Part shown: in pieces, positions 17,158 through 26,320 of the stretch
Layout: each line of letters begins with the position of its first letter
Position numbering within the stretch: position 1 is the stretch's first letter
Source of the DNA: Caenispirillum salinarum AK4
GTDB taxonomy: Bacteria; Pseudomonadota; Alphaproteobacteria; Rhodospirillales; Rhodospirillaceae
Direction: 5' to 3'
Assembly (NCBI RefSeq): GCF_000315795.1
Contig: NZ_ANHY01000006.1
Coordinates: 62,001 to 126,000 of the forward strand
DNA: 64,000 bases
Made by a program: the position numbers and the translations under genes
Notes under the pieces: model-generated
What the model was told of the DNA's origin: nothing
Seen by the model: the letters and a program-made list of their open reading frames with translations, nothing else
Database searches by the model: none

Positions 17158-18846
17158 ATGCGGCTCGGTAATTTAGGACTCGGCGCCAAGATCTGGTTGC
17201 CCATCGGCCTTCTGGCGCTCGGCTTCATCGCCATCTGCGGCGTGTCGCTGGCCTTCGTGCAGGACACGCTGATGGACGACCGCCGCGCCAAGGCGCGCGC
17301 CATCACGGAAACCGCCCACGCCATCTTCGCCCGCCACGCCGAACGCGCGGCCACCGGCGAGACGTCAGAAGCGGAAGCCCGCGCGGCGGCCAAGGAAGCC
17401 ATCCGCGCCATGCGCTACGACGGCGAGGAATATGTCTTCGTCTTCGACATGGACGGCCGGGCCGTCGTGGTTCCGCCCAAACCGGAACTGGAAGGCACCT
17501 CCATGCTCGAGGCGACGGACCCCGAGGGCGTGCCCTTCGTGGCGGACATGGCCGGGGTCGTGAAGGCCGAAGGCGCGGGCTTCGTCCACTACCACTGGCC
17601 CAAGGCCGGGCACGACCAGCCGGTGGACAAACTGTCCTACGTGCAGGCGTTCGAGCCCTGGGGCCTGTTCGTCGGCACCGGCATCTATCTGGATGACGTG
17701 TCGGCGGTGTTCTGGAACCGCGCCATGACGTTCGCCGCCATCGCCATCGTGCTCCTGGGCGGTGTCGGCGCCCTGGCGTGGCTGATCGTGCGCGACATCT
17801 CGCGCCCCACGGTCGACCTGGCGCACCGAATGCACGATCTGGCCGACGGGCACCTGGATGTGGACGTAGTCGGCACCCATCGCGGCGACGAGATCGGCGA
17901 AATGGCGCGCGCCATGGAGATATTCAAGCACAACGCCGCCGAGCGCGCCCGCCTGGAGGCCGCCCAGAAGGACGCCGAGGCCCGCGCCGCCCGCGAGCGC
18001 AAGGACCTGATGAACCGCCTGGCCGACGACTTCGAGCGCGCGGTCGGCGAGGTGGTCAAGTCGGTCTCCGACGCCGCAGCGGAAATGGAGGCGACGGCCA
18101 CCGCCATGACGTCGACGGCCGAGGAAACCTCGCGCCAGTCGACCGCCGTCGCCGCGGCGGCGGAGGAGGCCACCAGCAACGTCGAGACGGTCGCCGCCGC
18201 CACCGAGGAACTGTCCGCCTCCATCGGCGAGATCAGCCGCAGCGTCGGCGGTGCGTCCGCCGAGGCGAAGGAGGCCGTGGGGCAGGCCGAACAGTCCAAC
18301 CGGATGGTGCTGGAACTGGCCCACGCCGCCGAGCGCATCGGCGAGGTGGTGACGCTGATTTCCGACATTGCCAGCCAGACCAACCTGCTGGCGCTGAACG
18401 CCACCATCGAGGCCGCGCGCGCCGGCGAGGCGGGCAAGGGCTTCGCCGTGGTCGCCAACGAGGTGAAGACGCTCGCCAACCAGACGGCCAAGGCGACCGA
18501 GGAAATCAGCCAGCAGATCGCCTCCATCCAGACCGCGACCAAGGGTACGGTCGACGCCATCCAGGGCATCGGGCGGACCATCGGCCGCATCAGCGAAACT
18601 GCCCACTCCATCGCCGCCGCCGTAGAGGAGCAGGGGGCCGCGACGCAAGAGATTTCCCGCAACGTCCAGGCCGCTGCGGCGGGTGCCGGCGACGTGACCC
18701 ACAACATCGAGGGCGTCAAGGATGCCGCCGGCGAAACCGGCGCGGCGGCCGCCCAGGTGCAGATGTCGGCTTCCACCCTGGCCCACCACTCGGGCCTGCT
18801 GCGCAAGGAGCTGGACCACTTCCTCAGCGGCGTCCGCGCCGCATGA
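17158..18846 (+). CDS. Methyl-accepting chemotaxis protein with single Cache sensor
   Basis: A 562-residue receptor. TM1 is at about 10-32. The periplasmic domain contains [19 protein letters not shown] and [21 protein letters not shown], the hallmarks of a single Cache (sCache_2) domain. TM2 is at about 188-210, followed by HAMP and a long signalling coiled coil whose tip, near residue 408, reads [20 protein letters not shown]. It binds a small ligand outside and controls CheA through CheW. An RcdA-like gene follows after 67 bp on the same strand. Confidence 0.93.
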   Translation: MRLGNLGLGAKIWLPIGLLALGFIAICGVSLAFVQDTLMDDRRAKARAITETAHAIFARHAERAATGETSEAEARAAAKEAIRAMRYDGEEYVFVFDMDGRAVVVPPKPELEGTSMLEATDPEGVPFVADMAGVVKAEGAGFVHYHWPKAGHDQPVDKLSYVQAFEPWGLFVGTGIYLDDVSAVFWNRAMTFAAIAIVLLGGVGALAWLIVRDISRPTVDLAHRMHDLADGHLDVDVVGTHRGDEIGEMARAMEIFKHNAAERARLEAAQKDAEARAARERKDLMNRLADDFERAVGEVVKSVSDAAAEMEATATAMTSTAEETSRQSTAVAAAAEEATSNVETVAAATEELSASIGEISRSVGGASAEAKEAVGQAEQSNRMVLELAHAAERIGEVVTLISDIASQTNLLALNATIEAARAGEAGKGFAVVANEVKTLANQTAKATEEISQQIASIQTATKGTVDAIQGIGRTIGRISETAHSIAAAVEEQGAATQEISRNVQAAAAGAGDVTHNIEGVKDAAGETGAAAAQVQMSASTLAHHSGLLRKELDHFLSGVRAA

Positions 18847-18913
18847 CGACCACCTGCGACCCGAACAATCCGATCCCATTCCCCAGCGACATTCCGTCGA
18901 CGGAGAGACCGCC

Positions 18914-19414
18914 GTGACCAAGACCATGCTCGAAAACATCTACCATGATGCGCTGACGCTCATGGAAGAGATGCGCGACTACGTCCGCGAGGACGCCCGT
19001 CGTGACCGCGAGGCCCTGCCGTGGGAGGACCGGGCGGCCATCATCCAGGTCAACCGCCTGATGACCGTGCGGCTGTGCCACGCGCTTCAGCTCATCCAGG
19101 CGCACCGGGCCCGGCTGGCGGGCGACCTGGAGGCCGGCCGCCCGCCGCGCATCGGCCTGGCGCCGGTGCCGGTCGATCGCCACAGCATCCTGCTGCCGCC
19201 GCGCCTGCTGGAGTTGTGCGAGAAGGCCAACCACCTGTTCGAGCGCCTGCACGCCGTTCACCTGGCGATCCTGCCGGGCGAGGAACTGGACGGCGTGGAG
19301 GCCCGCGACCACACGCCCGTGCCGCCCACGGGCGCCCCGTCCGTGGCCGCGCTGGAGGTGCCGGAGACGGTCGCCGGCGACGCCCCGGACGAAGACGAGC
19401 GGGCCTACGCCTGA
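18914..19414 (+). CDS. DUF1465/RcdA-like protein
   Basis: A 166-residue, mostly helical cytoplasmic protein. The segments ALTLMEEMRDYVREDAR, NRLMTVRLCHALQLIQAH and LPPRLLELCEKANHLFERL follow the pattern of the DUF1465 family, which includes Caulobacter RcdA, an adaptor for ClpXP degradation of CtrA. The C-terminal about 40 residues are acidic and probably disordered. GTG 18914 is chosen for its GGAGAG six bases upstream; a longer frame would run into the chemoreceptor. The similarity is judged by eye. Confidence 0.6.
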   Translation: MTKTMLENIYHDALTLMEEMRDYVREDARRDREALPWEDRAAIIQVNRLMTVRLCHALQLIQAHRARLAGDLEAGRPPRIGLAPVPVDRHSILLPPRLLELCEKANHLFERLHAVHLAILPGEELDGVEARDHTPVPPTGAPSVAALEVPETVAGDAPDEDERAYA

Positions 19415-19449
19415 CCGTCGCCAGTCACATCAGAACCGGATGAACACTG

Positions 19450-19482
19450 CGGAGGAGGCGCATCAGGAATGCGCCTCCTCCG
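19450..19482. terminator. Perfect 14-bp hairpin between convergent genes
   Basis: The arms CGGAGGAGGCGCAT (19450-19463) and ATGCGCCTCCTCCG (19469-19482) pair perfectly around a 5-nt loop. The hairpin spans the stop codon of the XRE gene and lies 36 bp after the RcdA-like stop, so it could end transcription in both directions. There is no strong T-run, which lowers confidence in intrinsic termination. Confidence 0.6.
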
Positions 19483-19681
19483 GTCCGTTGAAGTCGGTGA
19501 CACCCTGGCTGATGGCCCAGCACGCCAGCCGCACGGATTTCGGGATCTGGATGGGCTTTCCGTCGCGCTCGCCCTTCTCGTAGTACTGCACGATGCGGTG
19601 CTTGAGCCCGAGCGCCGTGGCCGCTTCCTTCTGCGACAGTTTCAGCGACTTGCGCCAGTGCTTGAATGCCTTCGGGGTCAT
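19463..19681 (-). CDS. Small XRE-type helix-turn-helix regulator
   Basis: A 72-residue DNA-binding protein, essentially a bare HTH domain. MTPKAFKHWRKSLKLSQKEA begins the fold and LGLKHRIVQYYEKGERDGKP contains the recognition helix. GGGGGAGG precedes the ATG. The divergent promoter region carries two near-identical 13-bp palindromes, the expected sites for a dimeric XRE repressor controlling itself and the 87-residue gene opposite. The final codons lie inside a strong hairpin. Confidence 0.85.
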   Translation of the reverse strand: MTPKAFKHWRKSLKLSQKEAATALGLKHRIVQYYEKGERDGKPIQIPKSVRLACWAISQGVTDFNGPEEAHS

Positions 19682-19730
19682 GCGGGCCTCCCCCGTGCGT
19701 CGACAAGATCGATATTCATCCAGTCCTGGC

Positions 19731-19759
19731 ATCATAGGCCTCCCGCCCCCTTTTCGCAA
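19731..19759 (-). promoter_or_regulatory. Promoter of the XRE regulator gene
   Basis: On the minus strand, -35 TTGCGA (19759-19754) and -10 TATGAT (19736-19731) are separated by exactly 17 bp. Four of six and five of six positions match the sigma-70 consensus. The -35 box abuts operator 1 (19760-19772), so a bound regulator would block polymerase. The predicted leader is about 45 nt. Confidence 0.65.
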
Positions 19760-19772
19760 CGCACAACGTGCG
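19760..19772. promoter_or_regulatory. Operator 1, 13-bp palindrome
   Basis: CGCAC-AAC-GTGCG: perfect 5-bp arms around 3 bp. It touches the -35 box of the XRE gene. It differs from operator 2 by one central base. Confidence 0.65.
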
Positions 19773-19780
19773 GCTTTTTC

Positions 19781-19809
19781 TTGAATTTTCCGCACAATGT
19801 GCGTACACT
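19781..19809 (+). promoter_or_regulatory. Promoter of the 87-residue protein gene
   Basis: -35 TTGAAT (19781-19786), a 17-bp spacer, and -10 TACACT (19804-19809). Operator 2 fills most of the spacer, the classic position for repression. The predicted leader is about 95 nt. Confidence 0.6.
19791..19803. promoter_or_regulatory. Operator 2, 13-bp palindrome
   Basis: CGCAC-AAT-GTGCG: same arms as operator 1, and 31 bp from it start to start (about three helical turns, so on the same face of the DNA). It lies between the -35 and -10 boxes of the rightward promoter. Confidence 0.68.
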
Positions 19810-19912
19810 TCCAGACGTTGAATGGATGCCGTCGGCACACGCAAGACCATGCCTCCCGGCATGGCACCGCGCGACATCCCGCCCAAACGCTCTGACACAG
19901 GGGGGTAGTGCC

Positions 19913-20176
19913 ATGGTCGCCGAAATCATTCGTCCCGCCGCCTTTTCCGTTGATCCGGCGCAGGCCGGCCCGGTGCAGCGCATGCGGCTCGCCAACGCCA
20001 ATGCCGCCAACGCCTTCCACGCCGTGGAGGACGGGCTGCACGACGTGACCGCCGAATCCGCCGCCGACGAACGCCGTGCCGCGGAACTGTCCCGTCTGGC
20101 TGCCACGCTCAGCCGACAGATGGACCGCCTGATCGAGGAAACGCGCCGCATGACCACCGTCCTGCGCGCCCAATAG
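19913..20176 (+). CDS. Unknown 87-residue helical protein
   Basis: I do not recognise this protein. It is soluble, with no signal or membrane segment. Residues about 20-85 are predicted helical and heptad-like (ANAANAFHAVEDGLHDVT, then ELSRLAATLSRQMDRLIEETRRM), suggesting a coiled-coil pair. AGGGGGGTAG precedes the ATG. It is divergent from the XRE regulator and its promoter contains one of the two operators, so it is the probable target of that regulator. A strong hairpin follows the gene. Confidence 0.7.
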   Translation: MVAEIIRPAAFSVDPAQAGPVQRMRLANANAANAFHAVEDGLHDVTAESAADERRAAELSRLAATLSRQMDRLIEETRRMTTVLRAQ

Positions 20177-20199
20177 CGGCCCCGACCGTTTCGACCATA

Positions 20200-20251
20200 C
20201 CCATACGCCGGAAGCCCGTCCCCTCCCAGGGGCGGGCTTCCGGCGTATGGG
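20200..20251. terminator. 23-bp stem hairpin after the 87-residue gene
   Basis: 20200-20222 pairs with 20229-20251 across 23 bp with a single T-G wobble and a 6-nt loop. The stem core is GCCGGAAGCCC. There is no T-run on the plus side. It isolates the small gene from the CoA-transferase gene and probably acts as a transcript end or mRNA 3' stabiliser. Confidence 0.6.
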
Positions 20252-20461
20252 GGCGTCGGCAGCAGACTTCTCACTGGTTCCGCGACGAAACGGTGAAATC
20301 CGCATCCTTTCAGGGGTTGTGCTCTGGTCACCGGCCCCTAGACTTGTTAGAAGTTTTCGCATTGCAGCATCGGCGCACATCGCGCCACCGCAACCGCGCG
20401 GCCGCCGCTCCGGTGAGGGGGAGTCGGCCGCGCCGAGGGGACTTTCAGCAGGAGGGCTTCC

Positions 20462-21781
20462 GTGTCCTTTTACGCCAACATGTACCAGGACAAGCTTTGT
20501 AACCCGGCCGAAGCGGCCAAGCTTGTCGAAGACGGCAAGAACCTCGTCATGGGCATGGGCGCCGCCATGCCGCCCGTGCTCATGGGCGCCATCGCTGAGC
20601 GCGTCAAGGCCGGCGAGTTCACCCGCCTGCCCGTTTACTACATGCACGCCAGTGACGCCGCCGTGAAGACGCTGCTGGTGCCCGAACTGATGGACGTGGT
20701 CAAGCCGCACCCGCTGTTCATGTCGGGCTTCGACCGCGCGCTGGCCAAGAAGGGCTACGAGGTCGGCAAGGAATACATCCATTTCGTGCCCTGCGCCTTC
20801 CACCAGGCCGGCAAGCTGCTGACCGAGGAAATCGGCGCCGACTGCTTCATCGTGCAGGTCTCGCCCATGGACCGCGCCGGCTACTTCAGCCTGGGCACCA
20901 GCCCGGACTACGGTGCCACCGTGGTGCGCAACTGCAAGCGGCTGATCGTCGAGGTCAACCCCAACATGCCCCGCACCTTCGGTGAGTGCCTGCTGCACGT
21001 CTCCGAGGTCGACGCGGTGGTCGAGGGCGACACGCCGCTCATGGAGGCCCACCACAAGGACGCCAGTGCCGAGGACGAGAAGATCGCCGGCTACATCGCC
21101 GAGATGATCCCCGACGGGGCCACCCTGCAGATGGGCATCGGCGGCGTCCCCAACTCGGTCATGAGCTTCCTGTCCAACCACAAGGACCTGGGCCTGCACT
21201 CCGAGCTGTTCAGCCCCGCCATGGTGGACCTGATCAAGAAGGGCGTGCTGAACGGCAAGCGGAAGAAGCTGTTCCCGTTCAAGCACGTCTATACGCTGGC
21301 GCTGGGCGATCGTGACATGTTCGACTTCATGCACGACAACCCGTCCATCGTGGGCTATCCGGTGGCCTGGGTGAACAACCCGGCGGTGATTTCCAAGAAC
21401 AACGACATGATCTCGGTCAACGGCGCCATCGAGGTGGACCTGACCGGCCAGATCGGCTCTGAGTTCCTGGCCGGCCACCAGTTCTCGGGCACCGGCGGAC
21501 AGCTGGACTTCGTGCGCGGCGCCTACGCGGCCAAGGGCGGCAAGAGCTTCATCGCCCTGCACTCCACGGCCAAGGGCGGCAGCCTGTCGCGCATCGTGCC
21601 CAAGCTGTCGGGGCCCGTCACCGACCCGCGCATGGACACGCACCACGTGGTGACCGAGCACGGCATCGTGAACCTGAAGGGCAAGTCCATGCAGGAGCGT
21701 GCTGAGCTGCTGATCGGCCTGGCGGCGCCGCAGTTCCGCGACGACCTGGTGACCGAGGCCAAGAAGCTGGGTCTTCTCTGA
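20462..21781 (+). CDS. Acetyl-CoA hydrolase/CoA-transferase family protein
   Basis: A 439-residue enzyme of the family that includes 4-hydroxybutyrate and butyrate:acetate CoA-transferases. The N-terminal half has VMGMGAAMPPVLMGAI; the C-terminal half has QMGIGGVPNSVMSFL and LHSELFSPAMVDL, whose Glu is the expected catalytic residue forming the glutamyl-CoA intermediate, then GGQLDFVRGAYAAKGGKSF. It moves CoA between short acyl groups and acetate; exact substrates cannot be read. GTG start with AGGAGGG upstream. It is monocistronic, with a terminator behind. Confidence 0.85.
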   Translation: MSFYANMYQDKLCNPAEAAKLVEDGKNLVMGMGAAMPPVLMGAIAERVKAGEFTRLPVYYMHASDAAVKTLLVPELMDVVKPHPLFMSGFDRALAKKGYEVGKEYIHFVPCAFHQAGKLLTEEIGADCFIVQVSPMDRAGYFSLGTSPDYGATVVRNCKRLIVEVNPNMPRTFGECLLHVSEVDAVVEGDTPLMEAHHKDASAEDEKIAGYIAEMIPDGATLQMGIGGVPNSVMSFLSNHKDLGLHSELFSPAMVDLIKKGVLNGKRKKLFPFKHVYTLALGDRDMFDFMHDNPSIVGYPVAWVNNPAVISKNNDMISVNGAIEVDLTGQIGSEFLAGHQFSGTGGQLDFVRGAYAAKGGKSFIALHSTAKGGSLSRIVPKLSGPVTDPRMDTHHVVTEHGIVNLKGKSMQERAELLIGLAAPQFRDDLVTEAKKLGLL

Positions 21782-21811
21782 TCCTCGTGCCGGCCACGGC
21801 GCAGACATGAA

Positions 21812-21845
21812 AAAGGCGGCGGAGCCAATGGCTTCCGCCGCCTTT
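21812..21845. terminator. Bidirectional intrinsic terminator
   Basis: AAAGGCGGCGGA (21812-21823) pairs with TCCGCCGCCTTT (21834-21845), with a further GCC/GGC inside. The A-run and T-run at its edges let it work for both the CoA-transferase gene and the convergent chemoreceptor gene. Confidence 0.85.
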
Positions 21846-21867
21846 CTCTGTCAGGGCCTGAGCCGGA

Positions 21868-23997
21868 TCAGCCGGCGCGCACCTGCTTCAGGAAGTCGGA
21901 GACCTGATCGCGCAGCAGGTGGGCCTCCTTGGCCAGCGATTCCGAGCGGCTGAGTACAGTGCCGGCCATTTCGCCGGATTCCCGCGCCGCGCCGGAAACG
22001 CCCTCGATGTTCGACGTCACCTCCTGGGTGCCGCCCGCGGCCTCCTGGATGTTGCGGGCGATCTCCTGCATGGCGGCGTCCTGCTCTTCGGTCGCCGCGG
22101 CGATGGCGGTGGAGATATCGTCGATCCGCCGCACGGTGGTGCTGAAGTGTTCGATGGCCGACACCGACTTGCGGGTGGCCTCCTGCACTTCGCCGATGCG
22201 GTGGGTGATGTCCTCGGTGGCCTTGCTGGTCTGGCCGGCGAGGCTTTTCACCTCGTTGGCGACCACGGCGAAGCCCTTGCCGGCATCGCCCGCGCGCGCG
22301 GCCTCGATGGTGGCATTGAGCGCCAGCAGGTTGGTCTGGTCGGCGATGTCGCCGATCAGCGAGACCACGGTGCCGATATGCTCGACGGCTTCGGCCAGGT
22401 TGCGCACGACGCCGGTGGTCTCCTCGGCCTCGGTCACGGCCGACGAGGCGACTTCCTTGGCCTGGACGACCTGGCGGCCGATCTCGGCGGTGGAGGCCGT
22501 CAGTTCCTCGGTGGCGCTGGCGACCGTCTGCACGTTGGCCGACGTCTGCTCGGCGGCGGCGGCGACGGCGCTGGCCTGCTGGGTGGTCTGCTCGGCGGCT
22601 GCGGAGACGGCCTGGCTGGCCTCCTGCATGTCCTCGGCGGCCGTGCCGACGTCCTTGACGACCTTGCCGACGGACTTCTCGAAGCGGTCGGCGAGGTCGA
22701 GCATGGACTGCCGGCGTTCCTCGGCCGCGCGCTCGGCGGCGGCCTCCTGTTCCTCCTTCATCTCCTCCATGCGGCGGCCGTTGTCGACGAAGACGCCCAT
22801 GGCCTGCGCCATGTCGCCGATCTCGTCGCCGCGGTCGCGCGCCGGCACCTCGACGGACAGGTCGCCGTTGGCCAGCGTGTTCATGGCCTTGGTCATGCGC
22901 GCCAGCGGCACCGACAGGCTGCGCGAGAACCAGAAGCCGAAGGCACCGACAATCACCAGCACGATCAGGCCGGCAACCAGCAGCGTGTTGCGCAGCTCGT
23001 AGATGGGTTCGAAGACTTCGGCCTCGTCGGCCTCTGCCAGGATGGCCCAGGTGACGCCCTCGAAGGTCAGCGGCTCGGCGGCGGAGACCACCTGTTCGCC
23101 GCGGTAGTCGGTGACGGTCTGGATCAGGCTTTCGCCGTTCAGCGCGGCCGCGACGGTCGGCGTCTCGACACGGGTCTTCAGCAGGTTCGGCTCGTCGGAC
23201 AGGCGGCTGTCGGTGCGCATCAGGTTGTCGGGGCCGACCAGGTAGGTCTCGCCCGTGCGGCCCAGCCCGTCGGCCTTCTGCATCACGTCGTTGATGCGGT
23301 CGACGGGCATCTGGAAGGCCAGGACGCCCAGGAAGGAGCCATCGGCGTCGCGCACCGGCGCGGCGATGAAGCTGGCCGGGGCGCCGTTCGAGGGTTCATA
23401 GGGCTCGAAGTCGATGAATGCGACCGGGTTCGGCGCACCCCCGCTGGTGGCCTGCCGGGTGTCCGAGAACGCTTCGGCAAGCCCGGTGTCGGCGTACTGG
23501 CCCGAGACGAGGTTCGCCCCCAGGTCGGGCTCCTTGAACACCGTGTAGACCACGCGGCCCTCCGCATCGATCAGGAACACGTCGTAATAGCCACGCTCCT
23601 CCTGCAGGCGCTTGAGCCAGGGGTGACGGCGCTCGTGCACGGTGGCGTAGTCGCCCAGCGTGGCCTGGGACGCCTGGTCGCGGACATAGACGTCGCGCAG
23701 GGTTTCGCCGCCCCGCGGCAGGGCGTCGAAGGCGGCGGTGAAATTGGTCAGCGCGTCCGCCACCGCAGGACTTGCCGCCGTGACCTGCAGATCCTGGCGG
23801 ATACTCCCCAGGTACTGCACGATGGTGTCGGCGCGGGCGTCGCGCACGGCCACCAGCTTGCTCTCGGCGGCGGTTTGCAGGGCGTCTTGGGCCCTGTCGT
23901 AGGAAATGACGGCCGTGGCGACCACGGCGATGATCGCGGTGCTGACAATCAGCGCCGGCAACTTGACGGCAATCCGCATTCTCTTGAACAGAGACAT
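21868..23997 (-). CDS. Methyl-accepting chemotaxis protein with large periplasmic Cache sensor
   Basis: A 709-residue receptor. TM1 is at about 13-35; a periplasmic region of about 300 residues contains [21 protein letters not shown] and [18 protein letters not shown], typical of double Cache (dCache_1) sensors. TM2 is at about 336-360, then HAMP ([22 protein letters not shown]), then the signalling domain with tip [20 protein letters not shown] near 550-575. ATG 23997 is chosen because the protein then begins [16 protein letters not shown]; an ATG nine codons upstream is possible. Confidence 0.92.
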   Translation of the reverse strand: MSLFKRMRIAVKLPALIVSTAIIAVVATAVISYDRAQDALQTAAESKLVAVRDARADTIVQYLGSIRQDLQVTAASPAVADALTNFTAAFDALPRGGETLRDVYVRDQASQATLGDYATVHERRHPWLKRLQEERGYYDVFLIDAEGRVVYTVFKEPDLGANLVSGQYADTGLAEAFSDTRQATSGGAPNPVAFIDFEPYEPSNGAPASFIAAPVRDADGSFLGVLAFQMPVDRINDVMQKADGLGRTGETYLVGPDNLMRTDSRLSDEPNLLKTRVETPTVAAALNGESLIQTVTDYRGEQVVSAAEPLTFEGVTWAILAEADEAEVFEPIYELRNTLLVAGLIVLVIVGAFGFWFSRSLSVPLARMTKAMNTLANGDLSVEVPARDRGDEIGDMAQAMGVFVDNGRRMEEMKEEQEAAAERAAEERRQSMLDLADRFEKSVGKVVKDVGTAAEDMQEASQAVSAAAEQTTQQASAVAAAAEQTSANVQTVASATEELTASTAEIGRQVVQAKEVASSAVTEAEETTGVVRNLAEAVEHIGTVVSLIGDIADQTNLLALNATIEAARAGDAGKGFAVVANEVKSLAGQTSKATEDITHRIGEVQEATRKSVSAIEHFSTTVRRIDDISTAIAAATEEQDAAMQEIARNIQEAAGGTQEVTSNIEGVSGAARESGEMAGTVLSRSESLAKEAHLLRDQVSDFLKQVRAG

Positions 23998-24316
23998 GAT
24001 GGCTTTCTCCCCCCTCCGAAACATTTAGATTTTTGTTTCACCCATAGTGCACATACGCCTAAAGAATTAAGGAAGGCCTTAGCCGCATTGCAGATATGCG
24101 GGATTTTCAATGCTGTATAGCCCTATTACCCTCATGGATAGGAGGGCGGGCCGGGCATCGTCGGCAAGCCACGCCTTGGGCCTTTCAACGGCGCGGGCTT
24201 CCTGCCATAGTGCGGCACATCAAGGCGTTGCCGAGGCGTTCTCACGCTCTGGCAATTACCACGACATCTGGTATAAGAACCTGAACTGAGCCCGTAGATA
24301 CGGTCGGACGAGAGTT
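23998..24316. other. Divergent intergenic region between a chemoreceptor gene and yebC
   Basis: No coding sequence is seen in these 319 bases. The left part (24020-24075) is AT-rich and likely contains the chemoreceptor promoter on the minus strand. The right part contains the yebC promoter described separately. Confidence 0.5.
24249..24277 (+). promoter_or_regulatory. Probable yebC promoter
   Basis: -35 CTGGCA (24249-24254), 17-bp spacer, -10 TATAAG (24272-24277), 40 bp before the yebC start. Four of six and five of six positions match the consensus. It may drive yebC and the ruv genes behind it. Confidence 0.5.
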
Positions 24317-25060
24317 ATGGCTGGTCATTCCCAATTTAAGAACATCATGTATCGCAAGGGCGCGCAGGACGCGAAGCGCGCCAAAATGTTCACCAAGCTG
24401 GCCAAGGAAATCACCGTGGCCGCCAAGCAGGGCCTGCCCGAGCCGGACAAGAACCCGCGCCTGCGCGCGGCGATCGCCGCGGCCCGCGCCCAGTCCATGC
24501 CCAAGGACAATATCGAGCGCGCCATGAAGCGTGCCCTGCCGGGCGGCGATTCGGCCGATTACGAAGAGGTCCGGTACGAGGGCATGGGCCCCGGCAACGT
24601 GTCGGTGATCGTGGAGGCGCTGACCGACAACCGCAACCGCACGGCCGCAGAAGTGCGCTCGGCCTTCACCAAGGCTGGCGGCGGGCTGTCGACGGTGACC
24701 TTCAACTTCGAGCGTGTGGGCCTGATCCAGTACCCCGCGGACAAGGCCGACGCCGAAACCATGCTGGAGCACGCCATCATGGCCGGTGCGCAGGACGTGG
24801 AAAGCGACGAGACCTCGCATACCATCTACTGCCAGCCCGACGACCTGCAGGCCGTGCGCGACGCGCTGGAGGACGAACTGGGCGAGCCCGAAGCCGCGCG
24901 CCTGGACTGGAAGCCGCTGACGGTGGTGGACATCACCGACGAGGACCAGGCCAAGAGCCTGTTCAAGTTCCTGGACGTGCTGGAGGACAACGACGACGTG
25001 CAGCGCGTCGCCGCCAACTTCAACGTCTCCGAGGACATCATGGAGAAGGTCGGCGGTTGA
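24317..25060 (+). CDS. yebC: YebC/PmpR family DNA-binding/translation factor
   Basis: A 247-residue protein of the usual length. It begins [22 protein letters not shown], the family signature (normally GHSKWANI); [19 protein letters not shown] and the central [16 protein letters not shown] are also typical. YebC proteins have been described as transcription regulators and more recently as factors that help ribosomes at proline stretches, relevant here given the proline-rich TolA downstream. It heads the ruv cluster, as in many proteobacteria. Confidence 0.93.
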   Translation: MAGHSQFKNIMYRKGAQDAKRAKMFTKLAKEITVAAKQGLPEPDKNPRLRAAIAAARAQSMPKDNIERAMKRALPGGDSADYEEVRYEGMGPGNVSVIVEALTDNRNRTAAEVRSAFTKAGGGLSTVTFNFERVGLIQYPADKADAETMLEHAIMAGAQDVESDETSHTIYCQPDDLQAVRDALEDELGEPEAARLDWKPLTVVDITDEDQAKSLFKFLDVLEDNDDVQRVAANFNVSEDIMEKVGG

Positions 25061-25123
25061 CCGCGTCCGCCTCGGTGTGAGGCGCGCATCGCCGGCGTTC
25101 CGCCATTGCGAGGGGAGGGGCCG

Positions 25124-25636
25124 ATGGTCATCCGTGTTCTGGGCCTCGACCCCGGCCTGCGCAACACCGGCTGGGGCGTGATCGAGGTGGACGGCAATCG
25201 CATGCGCGCGATCGCCGACGGGACCGTGCGTTCTGATGAGCGGTGCTCTCTGGCCGAACGCCTGGGTCAGCTCTACGAGGGGCTGGAGCGGGTGATCGCC
25301 GACCTCGACCCGCACGAGGCGGCGGTCGAGGAAACATTCGTGAACAAAAATCCGGCGTCGACGCTGAAATTGGGGCAGGCGCGCGGTGTTGTGCTTCTGG
25401 CGCCCGCGCGGGCCGGACTTCCGGTGTGTGAATACCAGCCGTCGCTGGTCAAGAAGGCCGTCGTCGGCACCGGGCGCGCCGCCAAGCAGCAGATGGGCAT
25501 GATGGTCAAGGCCATCCTTCCGGGGGCCGCCTGCGACAGCGCGGACTCGGCCGATGCCCTGGCCGTCGCCATTTGCCATGCCCACTTCCGGGCCTCGCGC
25601 GCCGCCATGGCCGTGGCGGCGGGAGGTGCCGCATGA
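25124..25636 (+). CDS. ruvC: Holliday junction endonuclease RuvC
   Basis: A 170-residue nuclease. [14 protein letters not shown] holds the first catalytic Asp; [21 protein letters not shown] holds the catalytic Glu; [14 protein letters not shown] holds the last acidic pair. It cuts four-way junctions symmetrically, working with RuvAB. ATG 25124 is chosen because AGGGGAGGGG lies just upstream and it starts [10 protein letters not shown]. The stop overlaps the ruvA start (ATGA). Confidence 0.95.
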   Translation: MVIRVLGLDPGLRNTGWGVIEVDGNRMRAIADGTVRSDERCSLAERLGQLYEGLERVIADLDPHEAAVEETFVNKNPASTLKLGQARGVVLLAPARAGLPVCEYQPSLVKKAVVGTGRAAKQQMGMMVKAILPGAACDSADSADALAVAICHAHFRASRAAMAVAAGGAA

Positions 25637-26310
25637 TCGCCAAGCTGAAAGGCATCGTCGACAGCGTCGGCGACGACGGCGCCGTCATCGACGTGAACGG
25701 CGTCGGCTACCTGGTCTTCTGCTCCGGCCGCACCCTGCAACGGCTTGAGGTGGGCGCGGCTGCGGCGCTGGAGATCGAGACCCACGTCCGCGAGGATCAC
25801 ATCCACCTCTACGGCTTTTCCGACAAGCTGGAGCGCGAGTGGTTCAGGCTGTTGACCACCGTGCAAGGTGTGGGCGCGCGCGTCGGCCTCGCCATTCTGT
25901 CGGTGGTGCCGCCGGAAACCGTGGGCCAGGCCATCGCCGCCCAGGACAAGGCGCCGCTCACCTGCGCTGCCGGCGTCGGGCCGAAGCTGGCCGGGCGCAT
26001 CGTGTCCGAACTCAAGGACAAGGCCGCGGGCGTCGCGGCCTCCTTCCAGCCGACCGCGATGGCCGCTTCGGTGGCGCCCCAGGGTAACGTTGCGCCCACA
26101 GCCGCGCCGGTCGGTGCCGAGCCGGGCGAGGGCGGGGCGGCGACGCTGGCCGCCAACGTCACCGAGGACGCGACCTCGGCGCTGGTGAACCTGGGCTACA
26201 AGCGCATGGATGCCTATTCGGCCGTCGCCCGCGCCGCCCGCGACCAGGGCGACGGCGCCACGACGCAAAGCCTGATCACCGCCGCCCTGCGCGACCTCGC
26301 CCAGGTGTAA
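25633..26310 (+). CDS. ruvA: Holliday junction branch migration protein RuvA
   Basis: A 225-residue protein, slightly longer than E. coli RuvA (203) owing to an Ala-rich linker between about 140 and 175. Domain I begins [16 protein letters not shown]; helix-hairpin-helix segments occur at [17 protein letters not shown] and [19 protein letters not shown]; the C-terminal RuvB-contacting domain is [19 protein letters not shown]. It binds the junction as a tetramer and loads RuvB. It is coupled to ruvC by ATGA. Confidence 0.95.
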   Translation: MIAKLKGIVDSVGDDGAVIDVNGVGYLVFCSGRTLQRLEVGAAAALEIETHVREDHIHLYGFSDKLEREWFRLLTTVQGVGARVGLAILSVVPPETVGQAIAAQDKAPLTCAAGVGPKLAGRIVSELKDKAAGVAASFQPTAMAASVAPQGNVAPTAAPVGAEPGEGGAATLAANVTEDATSALVNLGYKRMDAYSAVARAARDQGDGATTQSLITAALRDLAQV

Positions 26311-26320
26311 CAGGAGTCTC

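Noticed and set aside
19463-21808. A 781-codon open frame on the minus strand across the CoA-transferase gene
   Set aside because: It is antisense to a clear CoA-transferase, has no family motifs and is an effect of high GC. Only its last 72 codons, the XRE gene, are real.
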